From positions 1 through 34,990 of the forward strand of contig JALOTF010000022.1 of NCBI GenBank assembly GCA_025458025.1: 34,990 bases of DNA, read 5' to 3'. The notes under the pieces are model-generated. The model worked only from the letters and a program-made list of their open reading frames with translations. It had not been told where the DNA came from and did no database searches. Made by a program: the position numbers and the translations under genes. Source of the DNA: Beijerinckiaceae bacterium. Lineage in GTDB: Bacteria > Pseudomonadota > Alphaproteobacteria > Rhizobiales > Beijerinckiaceae. This document shows, piece by piece, positions 1 to 9,551 of this stretch (positions within the stretch are counted from its first letter, which is position 1; each line of letters opens with the position of its first letter).

Positions 1-39
1 TGGCTGATGGTGATGGCCGAACTGGAGAGCATCGGCTAG
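1..39 (+). CDS. 3' end of an upstream gene (last 12 codons)
   Basis: An open frame enters from the left edge and stops at TAG 37-39. The visible tail reads WLMVMAELESIG. The acidic helical C-terminus would fit an ABC-F type ATPase, a gene that in related genomes can lie next to holC and pepA, but 12 residues cannot prove identity. The next gene starts 31 bases downstream on the same strand. Confidence 0.4.
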   Translation, partial: WLMVMAELESIG

Positions 40-70
40 GCTCGCCCGACACTGCTGCGCGGGAATCTCC

Positions 71-691
71 ATGAGCCTCGATATCTGGTTGATCTATCTC
101 GTCGCGGCCATCGGCCTCTCGCTCACGCCGGGGCCGAACGGGTTGCTCTCGCTCACCCATGGCGTGCAGCACGGCTTCCGCAAGACCATCGCCACGGTGA
201 TCGGCGGTGGCCTGGGCTTTCTCGTGCTGATCGCTGCCTCGCTCGCGGGGCTCGGAGCGCTGCTGGCGGCGAGCGAGAAAGCTTTCACAATCGCGAAGTG
301 GGTGGGCGCGGCCTATCTCGTCTATCTCGGCATCCGCCTGTGGCGCGCGCCGCCCATGCTGGTGCGTGCCGGTGACGGTGCCGGTGTTTCCACGGAAAGC
401 CCGCTGGCGCTCTTTCGCGAAGGGTTTCTGGTAGCGACCTCCAACCCCAAGGCCTTGATTTTCTTCGCGGCGTTCCTGCCGCAATTCATGGTGCCCGGCG
501 TGGGTTTCCTCACGCATCTCGCGATTTTCGGCGGCACCTTCGTGATCGTGGAAATCGCATACGAGCTGATGCTCGCCTTCGCCGCGCAGAAGATTGCGCC
601 CTGGCTCAGCCGCCATGCCCGCACCTTCAACCGCATCACCGGCGGCATGTTCGTGGGAATCGGCGCGGCCTTGGCGACCGCGCAGAGGTAG
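71..691 (+). CDS. LysE/RhtB family amino acid exporter
   Basis: The 206-residue inner-membrane protein has the family length and about six hydrophobic segments. Near the N-terminus, within the first membrane helix region, is the LysE/RhtB signature LTPGPNGLLS (about residues 18-27). Members of this family export amino acids or their analogues such as homoserine, threonine, lysine or cysteine using the proton gradient. The substrate cannot be read from sequence. The gene ends three bases from the convergent holC stop, so there is no room for a separate terminator. It is not part of the neighbouring pathway genes. Confidence 0.9.
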   Translation: MSLDIWLIYLVAAIGLSLTPGPNGLLSLTHGVQHGFRKTIATVIGGGLGFLVLIAASLAGLGALLAASEKAFTIAKWVGAAYLVYLGIRLWRAPPMLVRAGDGAGVSTESPLALFREGFLVATSNPKALIFFAAFLPQFMVPGVGFLTHLAIFGGTFVIVEIAYELMLAFAAQKIAPWLSRHARTFNRITGGMFVGIGAALATAQR

Positions 692-694
692 GCA

Positions 695-1144
695 TTACCC
701 CGCCTTCTTCACCCAACGTCCGCCATCCTGCTGCCAATAGGTGGCGGGGTGGCCGAGGCCCTTCACGGTTTTCCACGCGCTACGCGCTTCATCCACGGCC
801 TCGGGATCATCGCCGTCGAACATCAGCACCACGCGCTCGACATCGTATTCCGCAGGCAGTTTCGCGCGATCCACGAGGAAAATTACGCCTGGCTCGTTCA
901 CGCGCGTATCCTTCGTGGTGAGCAGAATGGGCTGATGCTCCGGCTCGCCCTCTTCCTCGCGGCCATGCGGCAGGAAGCTCGCTTCCGAATAGGTCCAGAG
1001 CGCTTCATCGAGCACGGCGAGCCGCTCCTCGGAGCCCGCGCGGACAACCGCGTTCCAGCCGCGTTCGAGCGACTTTTCAAGCAGTTGCGGCAGCGCCTGT
1101 TCAAGGCGCTGGCCGACGAGGTGGTAGAACAGGACTTCGGTCAT
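695..1144 (-). CDS. holC: DNA polymerase III chi subunit
   Basis: The 149-residue protein begins MTEVLFYHL and contains the chi-subunit layout: an N-terminal strand followed by LEQALPQLLEKSLERGW, an acidic PHGREEEGEPEHQPILL section and a C-terminal FDGDDPEAVDEARSAWK helix. Chi links the clamp loader (through psi in gammaproteobacteria) to single-stranded-DNA-binding protein. The frame stays open upstream to 1291, but the start at 1144 is chosen because it gives family length and lies 10 bases after the pepA stop. It is the second gene of a pepA-holC operon, a usual pairing in alphaproteobacteria. Confidence 0.93.
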   Translation of the reverse strand: MTEVLFYHLVGQRLEQALPQLLEKSLERGWNAVVRAGSEERLAVLDEALWTYSEASFLPHGREEEGEPEHQPILLTTKDTRVNEPGVIFLVDRAKLPAEYDVERVVLMFDGDDPEAVDEARSAWKTVKGLGHPATYWQQDGGRWVKKAG

Positions 1145-1154
1145 CGAGGTTGCG

Positions 1155-2654
1155 TCAACCCTCGTAGAAATCCGCCACGAGGCGATCGAGCAAACGCACA
1201 CCGAAGCCCGACGACCAGCCTTTGTTGATATCCGTCTGCGGCGATCCCATCGCCGTTCCCGCGATATCGAGATGCGCCCAGGGGCAGCCATCCACGTAGC
1301 GCTGCAGGAACTGCGCCGCCGTGATGGACCCGCCGAAGCGGCCGCCGGTGTTCTTCATGTCGGCGACCTTCGAGTCGATCTGCTTGTCGTATTCCGGGCC
1401 GAGCGGCATGCGCCACAGCTTCTCGCCCGTGGCGCGACCGGATTTCGCGAGGCGCTCCGCCAGCTCGTCGTTGTTGGAGAACAGGCCCGCATATTCCTGC
1501 CCGAGCGCCACCATGATGGCCCCGGTGAGGGTCGCGAGGTTCACCATGAAGCCGGGATTGTATTTCTGCTTCACGTGCCAGAGCACATCCGCCAGCACGA
1601 GGCGCCCCTCGGCATCGGTGTTGATGATCTCGATCGTTTGGCCGGACATCGATTTTACGATGTCGCCCGGCCGCTGGGCGTTGCCGTCCGGCATGTTCTC
1701 GACGAGGCCAATCGCGCCGATGACATTCGCCTTGGCCTTGCGCGCCGCGAGCGTGTGCATGAGGCCGACGACGGCGGCAGCGCCAGCCATGTCGCCCTTC
1801 ATGTCTTCCATGCCCGCTGCCGGTTTGATGGAGATGCCGCCGGTATCGAACACAACGCCCTTACCGATGAAGGCGATGGGCTGGGTTTTCTCGCTCTTGG
1901 CGCCCATCCATTTCATGATGACAAGGCGGCTCTCCTGCTCGGAGCCCTGCCCCACGCCGAGAAGCGCGCGCATGCCCAGCTTCTTCATGGCTTTTTCGTC
2001 AAGGATCTCGATCTCGACGCCGAGCTTCTCAAGCTTTTCGGCGCGCGAGGCGAATTCCACTGGCGTGAGAACATTCGGCGGCTCGTTCACGAGATCGCGG
2101 GCGAGCGCGACACCGTTATAGACAGCTTCGCGGGATTTCATCGCACGGCGCGCAGCGACGGGATCAGCCACATGCAGGAGGATCGAAGCGGGCGCGCCGT
2201 TATCCTCTTTCTTCTTGGTGAAATAGAGGTCGAATTTGTAGGCCGCGAGCTTCATGCCGAGCGCGAAATCGGCTGCCTCTTCCGGTGTGAAAGGCGCTTT
2301 CGGACCCACGAGAACGAGGCTCGCATTGCGGCCCTTGGGAAGCTTCGGGAAGGTCTGTCCACCGAGGCGCACGGCATTGGGGGCCGGGCTATCGTCGTCG
2401 CCATCAAGGCCGATCAGCACCACATGGGTCGCCTCGTTGCCGAAGCCGGGCTCTGCGGGGAGCGAAAGGCTCGAACCGCCCTTGCCCTTGAACTCCTCCG
2501 CTTTCATGGCCGCCGCGAGGCGCGTGGCCGGCGCTTCCCCGATCAGCACGGCGACATTCGCCGGAATGCCAGCCGAATCCGCAAAGAGGCCGAGCACGGG
2601 GCCTGCCGGCTTCTGGTCCATGGGAACAAAGGTGATGGTCGGGCTCTGGGCCAT
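1155..2654 (-). CDS. pepA: Leucyl aminopeptidase (cytosol aminopeptidase)
   Basis: The 499-residue protein is a full-length M17 metallopeptidase that removes N-terminal residues, often leucine, from peptides in the cytosol. Two metal-binding and catalytic blocks are visible: [20 protein letters not shown] and the family signature [14 protein letters not shown]. The N-terminal macro-like domain precedes them. The open frame continues to 2801, but [14 protein letters not shown] at 2654 is the natural start because the extension is basic and unlike the family. The promoter must lie in the 228-base gap shared with divergent lptF. holC follows after 10 bases. Confidence 0.95.
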   Translation of the reverse strand: MAQSPTITFVPMDQKPAGPVLGLFADSAGIPANVAVLIGEAPATRLAAAMKAEEFKGKGGSSLSLPAEPGFGNEATHVVLIGLDGDDDSPAPNAVRLGGQTFPKLPKGRNASLVLVGPKAPFTPEEAADFALGMKLAAYKFDLYFTKKKEDNGAPASILLHVADPVAARRAMKSREAVYNGVALARDLVNEPPNVLTPVEFASRAEKLEKLGVEIEILDEKAMKKLGMRALLGVGQGSEQESRLVIMKWMGAKSEKTQPIAFIGKGVVFDTGGISIKPAAGMEDMKGDMAGAAAVVGLMHTLAARKAKANVIGAIGLVENMPDGNAQRPGDIVKSMSGQTIEIINTDAEGRLVLADVLWHVKQKYNPGFMVNLATLTGAIMVALGQEYAGLFSNNDELAERLAKSGRATGEKLWRMPLGPEYDKQIDSKVADMKNTGGRFGGSITAAQFLQRYVDGCPWAHLDIAGTAMGSPQTDINKGWSSGFGVRLLDRLVADFYEG

Positions 2655-2882
2655 GAAATCCTCGTCTGATCTGCCGGTGGAGCGGCGCGGACGCGCTTTT
2701 CCCGCGTGATTCCCGGCGGATGGGGCAGCTTTGCAACGTGGAGCGGATCGAACCTTCCCGCAAGAGCCAGAAGGGTTTCCGCGAGGTTTTCTGCAACACA
2801 CGAATGTGAAATGCGTACGAGCCCTCCCCCGAGCTTCGCTTGCCTTGCGAGCGCCGCGATTTCACGGCAGGACAGACAGCGT

Positions 2883-4061
2883 ATGAGCATGATCGAACGA
2901 TACATCCTGCGGATCGCGGCGGTGGCGTTTTTCGCCTGCCTTTTCGCGCTGACCGCGATCATCTGGCTCACGCAGGCGCTGCGCGAACTCAACCTCGTCA
3001 CGGGCAAGGGCCAGACGATCCTGCTCTTCCTCGAAGTGACCATGCTCAGCGTGCCGGCTCTGGTGATGATCATCGCGCCTTTAGCGCTGTTCATCGCGAT
3101 TCTTTACACGCTAAACCGGCTGAATTCCGACAGCGAACTCATTGTGATGAACGCTGCCGGCCTTTCGCCGATGATCATCCTGCGGCCCTTTGCGATTCTC
3201 ACGCTGGTGGTGACGGTGATTGTCGGCTCGATCACGCTGTTCGCCATGCCCGAGAGCTTCCGGGCGCTTCGCACGATCATCACCAAGGTGCGGGCCGATG
3301 TGGTGACGCGCATCCTGCAGGAGGGGAAATTCATCGAACTCGATCGCGGCATCACCTTCCATTACCGCGAGCGCCTGCCCGGCGGCGCGATGGGTGGCGT
3401 GATGATCCACGATTCTCGCGACCCCAAGCTCGCGGCAGCCTATCTCGCCGAGCGCGGGCAGGTTCTGGAGGTCGAGGGCGCGACCTATCTCGTGCTCGAA
3501 AAGGGCTCGATGCAGCGGCAGGAAAGCGGCGCGCGCGGCTCCACTCTCATCGCTTTCGAGCGCTACGTGTTCGATCTCGACCAGTTCGAGCAGGGGCGCG
3601 GGCCCATCCAGTTCAAGCCGCGCGAGCGACGCACGAGTGAATTGCTGACGCTTGATCGCAACGACGAATATGTGCGCTCGATTTATGGTCGTTTCCGATC
3701 CGAATTGCATGATCGGCTGACGAACCCGCTTTATCCGCTGGCGACGCTCGCCATTGCCTTCGCCGCACTCGGCAGTGCGCGCACCACGCGACAGGGGCGC
3801 GGCCAGGCGATCTTCGGCGCCGTGGTGGCCCTCGTCATCATGCGCATTGCGGGCTTTGCCGCGACAAGCTTCGCCGTGCGCAGCCCTGCTGGCGTGCCGC
3901 TGATGTATGCCGTTCCATTGCTGACGACCGGGATCGCCGGTTATCTCGCCTGGCGTTCCTTCTGGCCGCAACGGCGAAGCGTTTTCCCGGAATTCGATCT
4001 CCTGCGCCTCTGGGAGGCAGTGCTCCAGCGCCTGCCCTTCCGCCGGAGGGTTGCGGGATGA
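2883..4061 (+). CDS. lptF: LPS export ABC transporter permease LptF
   Basis: The 392-residue YjgP/YjgQ-family inner-membrane protein pairs with LptG and the LptB ATPase to extract lipopolysaccharide from the inner membrane and pass it to the periplasmic bridge. The layout is typical: membrane helices near residues 10-110, a large periplasmic beta-jellyroll region (about 130-260) and C-terminal helices. The start MSMIERYILR at 2883 is chosen over an upstream in-frame start at 2706 because the extension is not membrane-like. MIERY two codons later is also possible. The stop overlaps the lptG start as ATGA, so the two should be translationally coupled. Confidence 0.95.
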   Translation: MSMIERYILRIAAVAFFACLFALTAIIWLTQALRELNLVTGKGQTILLFLEVTMLSVPALVMIIAPLALFIAILYTLNRLNSDSELIVMNAAGLSPMIILRPFAILTLVVTVIVGSITLFAMPESFRALRTIITKVRADVVTRILQEGKFIELDRGITFHYRERLPGGAMGGVMIHDSRDPKLAAAYLAERGQVLEVEGATYLVLEKGSMQRQESGARGSTLIAFERYVFDLDQFEQGRGPIQFKPRERRTSELLTLDRNDEYVRSIYGRFRSELHDRLTNPLYPLATLAIAFAALGSARTTRQGRGQAIFGAVVALVIMRIAGFAATSFAVRSPAGVPLMYAVPLLTTGIAGYLAWRSFWPQRRSVFPEFDLLRLWEAVLQRLPFRRRVAG

Positions 4062-5143
4062 TGATCGGCCGTACGCTGGGGCTTTATTTCGCCCAGCGCT
4101 TTCTCTCCGCCATGCTGATCGTGTTCCTCACGATCTTCGCACTGATCTACACGCTGGATTTCGTGGAGCTGATGCGCCGCGCGGGCGATGCCGTGGGGGC
4201 CAGCACCGGCACCATGGCGAAGCTTGCGCTCTTCCGCACTCCGGCCACGGCCGAGCAGGTCATTCCCTTCGGTATGCTGTTCGGGGCGATGGCGAGCTTT
4301 ATTGCGCTGTCGCGTAAGCTGGAACTCGTGGTAGCGCGCGCGGCGGGCTATTCCGCCTGGCAGTTCCTCGCGCCGGCGCTCATCCTCGCGCTTGTGACCG
4401 GCACGCTGGTGGTGACGGTCTACAATCCCATCGCGACGAAATTCAAGGACCGGGCGAACACGCTGGAGGCGCATATCTTCCGGCGCGGCGGGGCCACGCT
4501 CGGCAAGGTGATCTGGCTGCGCCAGCGCTCGGTGGATGGCGAGGCGATCATCCGCGCGACCGCGCTCGATTCCGCCAACGATACCCTTCGCGGTGTGCAG
4601 TTCTTTGTGATGGACGAGCGCGGGCAGTTCGTGGAGCGTGTGGAAGCGCCGGTGGCCCGCCTTCGGGCCGGATACTGGCGTCTGGAACAGGCGCGCGTGG
4701 TCTCGGAGGACCATGAGCCGGAGAACTACGCGGTCTATGTGATCGCGACGAATCTCACGCCGGAGGAGATGCGTTCGGCGCTCGGCCCCGGGCAGGCTGT
4801 TTCCTTCTGGTCACTCCCCGGCATCATCGAACGGCTGGAGCTTGCAGGGCTCGACACGACGCGGTATCGCCTCATCTATCAATCGTTATGGGCGCGACCG
4901 GCCCTGCTGGTGGCGATGGTTCTTGTTGCCGCTTGTTTTTCTTTAAAATTTTTGCGTTCTGGTGGTCTGGCAACAATGGTGCTTGGTGGAGTGACGGCGG
5001 GTTTTGGCCTCTATTTCGCGACGGAAGTCGCTGAAGACCTGGGAAATGCCGGCGTTGTCTCCGCAGCGCTCGCAGCCTGGGCTGCCCCGCTTTTTGCCTC
5101 AGCCATGAGCATTCTCGTGCTTCTGAACAAGGAAGACGGGTGA
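4058..5143 (+). CDS. lptG: LPS export ABC transporter permease LptG
   Basis: The 361-residue second permease of the LptBFG extractor has the same fold as LptF: N-terminal helices, a periplasmic domain and C-terminal helices ending LASAMSILVLLNKEDG. The start ATG 4058 overlaps the lptF stop by four bases, with a second ATG at 4061. The stop TGA 5141-5143 overlaps the lptD start. Around 4921-4961 the coding DNA becomes strikingly AT-rich (13 G or C in 41 bases by hand count) and uses codons such as TTA, AAA and TTT that are rare in the neighbouring DNA, within the helix region VLVAACFSLKFLRSGG. The protein itself looks intact. Confidence 0.94.
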   Translation: MMIGRTLGLYFAQRFLSAMLIVFLTIFALIYTLDFVELMRRAGDAVGASTGTMAKLALFRTPATAEQVIPFGMLFGAMASFIALSRKLELVVARAAGYSAWQFLAPALILALVTGTLVVTVYNPIATKFKDRANTLEAHIFRRGGATLGKVIWLRQRSVDGEAIIRATALDSANDTLRGVQFFVMDERGQFVERVEAPVARLRAGYWRLEQARVVSEDHEPENYAVYVIATNLTPEEMRSALGPGQAVSFWSLPGIIERLELAGLDTTRYRLIYQSLWARPALLVAMVLVAACFSLKFLRSGGLATMVLGGVTAGFGLYFATEVAEDLGNAGVVSAALAAWAAPLFASAMSILVLLNKEDG

Positions 5144-7767
5144 TGCGGCTCGATTCTTCGAAGAATCGCACGGTTTGGTTAACGCTCCGCAAACTCGGTT
5201 TTGCGGCGCTCGCAGGCGTGTCCCTGCTTGCGCTGGAGGCCGCGTCGAATGGCCTTTCCGCGCAGACCCTGAACGATCGACTCGCGCGCGCCAGCGCCTC
5301 GGGCGAACGGTCGCGCATGCTCGTGGATGCGAAGGAAATCATCTATGACCGCGATCGGGATCGCGTCACCGCCAATGGCGATGTGCAGATCTACTATCAG
5401 GGCAAGGTGCTCGAAGCCGACCGGGTGATCTACGATCGCAAGACCAAGCGCGTCTATGCCGAGGGCAATGCGCGCATGACCGACTCGGACGGCACCAGGT
5501 CCTTCGGCACGCGCTTCGACCTGACGGATGATTTCCGCGATGGCTTCATCGACAGCCTGCGCGTGGAGACCACCGAGAAGAATCGCTTCTCCGCTGCTCG
5601 TGCCGAGCGCACGGATGGCGAAACGACCGTTTTCCAGAACGGCACCTTCACCTCCTGCGAGCCCTGCAAGGACAACCCGGAGCGCCCGCCCCTGTGGCAG
5701 GTGAAGGCCGCGAAGATCATTCACAAGAATTCCGAGCGCCGCATCTATTACGAAGATGCGACGATCGAGTTCTTCGGCGTGCCTGTGGCCTGGATGCCGT
5801 TCTTCGCGGCGCCGGACCCCTCCGTGCGCAATCTTTCGGGCGTTCTGCCGCCGCGCTTCATCAACAAGTCGCGGCTCGGGCGCGGCATGAGCCTGCCGCT
5901 CTTCTGGTCGATCGCGCCGAATTACGACCTCACCTTCACGCCCACGGCCTTCAGCCGGCAGGGTGTGCATCTCGATCTGTTCTGGCGGCATCGCCTTGAA
6001 CACGGCAGCTACAATTTCCGCGTGAACGGCATCTGGCAGGAGCGGCCGCAGCTCTTCCCCACGCAGCCTTATCTGGGCGCGGGCGCGAAGGATTTCCGCG
6101 GTTCTATCGAGACCAAGGGCAAGTTCTATCTTAACGAGAAATGGACGCTCGGTTGGAACGCGGCGTGGGCGACCGACAAGCATTACTTCAACGATTACAA
6201 GACCAAGCCGCAGACGCTGTCGAACCTGTTCCTGAGTGAGTCGATCTCCGAGGTCTACTTGCGTGGACAGGGTGAGCGCAGCCGCATCAACATCTCGGCC
6301 TATGCCTTCCTCGGCCTCACCTCCGGCGACTGGCAGAAGCAGATCGAGCGCGTCGCGCCGTCCTATGATTTCGACCGCCGCTTCACGCTCGACAATCTCG
6401 GCGGCGAATTGCGGCTCAGTGCGAATGGTGCGGCCATCCAGCGCGAGGCGGCCCTGTTCCAAGCGCTTCCGCTGCCGGGCAACCCGACCTACACGCCGGG
6501 TGGCCTGCTCTATTCCGGCAGTTCCACCGGCCTTTACATGCCGTGCGTCTACACGACCGATGGCGGCGTGACGACCCGCGGTGCCTATCGCCCCGGCCAG
6601 TGCCTGCTCCGCGGCTTCGCGGGTGAATATGTGCGCAATTCCGCCGAGATGAACTGGCGCCGCCGCTTCATCGATCCGCTCGGGCAGGAATGGACGCCGT
6701 TCTTCGGCATGCGCGCCGATTTCGCCTATCTCCGGCAGAATCTCGGCGGCTTCAATACGCCGGATGCCGCCCTGCAGGGCTTTGCCGGCCCAGGCTATGC
6801 GAACACGCAGCAATCGAACTTCCTCGGCAACAACCGCGACAATTTCCTGTTCCGCGCCATGCCGAGCGTGGGCCTCGAATATCGCTATCCGTTCTTTGCG
6901 CAGACCGCGCAGGGCACGCACCATGTCGAGCCGATCGCGCAGGTGGTGTTCCGTCCCAACGAGACGCAGATCGGCAACCTGCCGAACGAGGATGCGCAGA
7001 GCCTCGTGTTCGACGAGAACTCGATCTTCTCGCTCAACAAATTCTCGGGCTATGACCGGGTGGAAGGCGGCTCGCGCCTGAATTACGGCGGACGCTACAG
7101 CTTCCGCTCGAATGGCGAGTTCTTCACTTCGGTGCTGTTCGGCCAATCCGTGCAGATCGCCGGCCGCAACTCGTTTGCGGCTTATGATCTCGCCAATACC
7201 GGTCGCAATTCCGGCCTTGAGACCAAGCGCTCGGATTACGTGACCGCGATGACGGTCCAGCCCTTCTCGAACATGAGCTTCACCGCGCGTGGCCGTTTCG
7301 ACGAGAAGAACCTCAGCCTGCGTCGCTTCGATTTCTCGGCGACCAGCACCTGGGGCAAGCTGAGCTTCAGCTCGATCTACACCCGCATCTCGCCGCAGCC
7401 GGAGATCGGCTATCCGCTGCGCCGCGAGGGCCTGTTCCTGCAATCGAAGGTGGATCTGCCGCGGAATTTCTACGTCGCGGGCTCGGTTCTGTTCGATATG
7501 GATCGCTACCTCACGCAGCGCTCGGTTGCGAGCACGCTGGGGCAGAATTATTCCGGCTCGCCCTGGCGGGTCGCGGCCACCACCTTCGGGGTGGGCTATC
7601 GCGATGAATGCACCGATTTCTCCGTGACCTACACGCGCGCGAATACGGATTACCTCGTGCTGACCGCCGCCGGCGGACAGCCAACCAACCGCATCACCAG
7701 TACGATCCTGATGCGCCTCACGCTGCGGGATTTGATCGAGAGCCAGATCTCGAACCGCACGAAATAA
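5143..7767 (+). CDS. lptD: LPS-assembly outer membrane protein LptD
   Basis: The 874-residue protein is the outer membrane barrel that inserts lipopolysaccharide into the outer leaflet. A hydrophobic signal segment (about residues 18-35) ends near LSAQ. The OstA/LptA-like periplasmic domain follows with the repeated pattern MLVDAKEIIYDRDRDRVTA and VLEADRVIYDRKTKRVYAEG. The large barrel region comes after that. Cysteines occur near SCEPC, MPCVY, GQCLL and DECTD, which may form the family's disulfides. The start is ATG 5143, within the lptG stop; GTG 5140 one codon earlier is also possible. surA follows after 24 bases. Confidence 0.95.
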   Translation: MRLDSSKNRTVWLTLRKLGFAALAGVSLLALEAASNGLSAQTLNDRLARASASGERSRMLVDAKEIIYDRDRDRVTANGDVQIYYQGKVLEADRVIYDRKTKRVYAEGNARMTDSDGTRSFGTRFDLTDDFRDGFIDSLRVETTEKNRFSAARAERTDGETTVFQNGTFTSCEPCKDNPERPPLWQVKAAKIIHKNSERRIYYEDATIEFFGVPVAWMPFFAAPDPSVRNLSGVLPPRFINKSRLGRGMSLPLFWSIAPNYDLTFTPTAFSRQGVHLDLFWRHRLEHGSYNFRVNGIWQERPQLFPTQPYLGAGAKDFRGSIETKGKFYLNEKWTLGWNAAWATDKHYFNDYKTKPQTLSNLFLSESISEVYLRGQGERSRINISAYAFLGLTSGDWQKQIERVAPSYDFDRRFTLDNLGGELRLSANGAAIQREAALFQALPLPGNPTYTPGGLLYSGSSTGLYMPCVYTTDGGVTTRGAYRPGQCLLRGFAGEYVRNSAEMNWRRRFIDPLGQEWTPFFGMRADFAYLRQNLGGFNTPDAALQGFAGPGYANTQQSNFLGNNRDNFLFRAMPSVGLEYRYPFFAQTAQGTHHVEPIAQVVFRPNETQIGNLPNEDAQSLVFDENSIFSLNKFSGYDRVEGGSRLNYGGRYSFRSNGEFFTSVLFGQSVQIAGRNSFAAYDLANTGRNSGLETKRSDYVTAMTVQPFSNMSFTARGRFDEKNLSLRRFDFSATSTWGKLSFSSIYTRISPQPEIGYPLRREGLFLQSKVDLPRNFYVAGSVLFDMDRYLTQRSVASTLGQNYSGSPWRVAATTFGVGYRDECTDFSVTYTRANTDYLVLTAAGGQPTNRITSTILMRLTLRDLIESQISNRTK

Positions 7768-7791
7768 GGTGCATCGGGCAAGGGTTTTCGC

Positions 7792-8703
7792 ATGAACACA
7801 TGGTTTCGACGCCTTCTTCTCCCCCTCCTCGCGCTTGGCTTTGCCGGTGCGGCGGCGGTGCCGGCAAGCGCCCAGAACGCGGTTGCGACCGTTGATGGCC
7901 TGCCGATTACGAATTTCGACGTCGCGCAGCGCATCCGCATCGTGCAACAGGTCGAGGGGCGGCGCATGGATCGGCGTACCGCGATACAGGAGCTGATCGA
8001 CGACAAGGTGAAGCTCATCCAGGCCCGGCGCAGCGGCTATCGCGTGACCGAAGAGGGCGTGGAAGTCGAGTATAACCGCATCGCCAAAAGTGGTGGCCGG
8101 GATATCAAGACGTTTGATCTCGCGCTGCGGCAGGCCGGCATCGAGCCCGCCAGCCTGCGCGACAAGATCCGCGCTGATCTCGCCTGGCAGGTTCTGCTGC
8201 GGGATCAGGCCCGCAAGGGTGCCCAGGTCTCGCCGGAGGAGCTGGAAAAGGCCATCGACGAGGAAATGAAGAAGCAGAAGCCGATCGTCGATTACTTCCT
8301 GCGTAATGTGGTGTTCGTGGTGCCGCGTGGCGTATCGCCCGGCGCGCGGGAAGCGGCGGCGAATGCGGCGCGCGCGCGCTTCTCGGGCTGCGAAACCGGC
8401 TTCGACGAAATGCGCAACCTGCCTGAAGTGGCGATCCGCCAAGCCACGTTCCGCTCCTCGGACCAGATGAACGATGCGCTCCTCAAGCTGCTGGACCGCA
8501 CTCCGGTTGGCAAGCTGACCCCGCCCTTCCGCACCGAGCAGGGTATCGAGATGGTCGCGGTCTGCGAGCGCAATCCGCGCCCTGTTTCGCAAGCCTTGCG
8601 CACCGAGGTCATGGACCGGTTGAGCGAGCGCCGCGTCACGGATCGCGCGCGCAGCTATATCGCCGAATTGCGCAAGACCATGGATATCCGGATGCTGCGC
8701 TGA
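7792..8703 (+). CDS. surA: SurA-type periplasmic chaperone / peptidyl-prolyl isomerase
   Basis: The 303-residue protein has a signal peptide (hydrophobic residues about 9-22, cleavage near ASAQ) and then the SurA N-terminal chaperone segment beginning [21 protein letters not shown] single parvulin-like region (about 170-275) fits the short alphaproteobacterial form, whereas the E. coli protein has two. It would escort outer membrane proteins, including LptD encoded just upstream, through the periplasm. Its TGA overlaps the ATG of rsmA by one base. In most proteobacteria pdxA sits between these two genes, and here it does not. Confidence 0.88.
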   Translation: MNTWFRRLLLPLLALGFAGAAAVPASAQNAVATVDGLPITNFDVAQRIRIVQQVEGRRMDRRTAIQELIDDKVKLIQARRSGYRVTEEGVEVEYNRIAKSGGRDIKTFDLALRQAGIEPASLRDKIRADLAWQVLLRDQARKGAQVSPEELEKAIDEEMKKQKPIVDYFLRNVVFVVPRGVSPGAREAAANAARARFSGCETGFDEMRNLPEVAIRQATFRSSDQMNDALLKLLDRTPVGKLTPPFRTEQGIEMVAVCERNPRPVSQALRTEVMDRLSERRVTDRARSYIAELRKTMDIRMLR

Positions 8704-9551
8704 TGGCCGCCATCGATGATGGCCTGCCGCCGCTGCGCGAGGTCATCCGCGCGCATGGTCTCGAAGCGCTGAAAAGTCTTGGGCAGAATTTCCTGCTCGA
8801 TTTCAACATCACCGCGAAGATCGCCCGCGAGGCGGGGCCGCTCGAAGGGCGGCGCGTTATCGAGGTCGGTCCCGGTCCGGGCGGGCTCACGCGCGCGCTG
8901 CTGGCGGCAGGTGCCGCCGAAGTCGTGGTTATCGAGCGCGACAGGCGCTGCATCGCCGCTTTGGAAGAGATTTCCGCGCGCTATCCCGGTCGCCTGCGCA
9001 TCATTGAGGGTGACGCCTTGAAGGCGGATTATGCCGCACTCGCGGCCGACAGCCCTACACGCATCGTCTCCAACCTCCCCTATAACATCGGTACGGAATT
9101 GCTGATCGGCTGGCTGCGTATGCCTTGGCCGCCGGTCTGGGAGAGCCTTACGCTGATGTTCCAGCGCGAGGTGGCCAAGCGCATTGTCGCGACGCCCGCC
9201 GAGGTCTCGGATTACGGCCGGCTCGGCATTCTCGCGGGGTGGCGCACGATGGCGCGCATCGCTTTCGATCTGTCACCAGCGGCCTTCACGCCGCCGCCCA
9301 AGGTGACATCCAGCGTGGTGACGCTGCTGCCGCGCACGGAACTGCTGCCCTGCCGTCTGGAGCGGTTGGAACAGCTCACGGCTACGGCCTTCAACCAGCG
9401 CCGGAAGATGCTTCGCCAGAGCCTGAAATCGCTGTACGGGTTCGAGGCAGCCCTCGCCGCGGCGGGCATTGACCCGACCGCACGGCCCGAAACCGTGCCG
9501 GTCGCGGGTTTCGTGGCTCTTGCCAATGCGCTCGATGCTCAGCGCGCCTGA
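8703..9551 (+). CDS. rsmA: 16S rRNA dimethyladenosine transferase
   Basis: The 282-residue KsgA/RsmA enzyme dimethylates two adjacent adenines in the 3' terminal hairpin of 16S rRNA using S-adenosylmethionine. Visible motifs are the N-terminal [10 protein letters not shown], the SAM-binding [14 protein letters not shown], the acidic ribose-binding VVVIERD and the catalytic SNLPYNIG. The C-terminal domain carries [13 protein letters not shown]. It starts inside the surA stop codon (TGATG) and its last 13 bases overlap the 3' end of convergent gmk, so transcription from the two sides must meet here. Confidence 0.96.
   Translation: MAAIDDGLPPLREVIRAHGLEALKSLGQNFLLDFNITAKIAREAGPLEGRRVIEVGPGPGGLTRALLAAGAAEVVVIERDRRCIAALEEISARYPGRLRIIEGDALKADYAALAADSPTRIVSNLPYNIGTELLIGWLRMPWPPVWESLTLMFQREVAKRIVATPAEVSDYGRLGILAGWRTMARIAFDLSPAAFTPPPKVTSSVVTLLPRTELLPCRLERLEQLTATAFNQRRKMLRQSLKSLYGFEAALAAAGIDPTARPETVPVAGFVALANALDAQRA

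Noticed and set aside
1272-2669. Plus-strand open frame of over 460 codons opposite pepA
   Set aside because: It is the antisense shadow of pepA, which has intact M17 metal-binding motifs.
5179-8592. Very long open frame on the minus strand (over 1100 codons)
   Set aside because: It runs antisense through lptD and surA and is a by-product of GC-rich codon use. Its translation is Arg/Ala/Glu/His-rich with no domain.
9539-9551. 13-base overlap of convergent rsmA and gmk as a possible special element
   Set aside because: Both C-termini look normal and short convergent overlaps are common in compact genomes.
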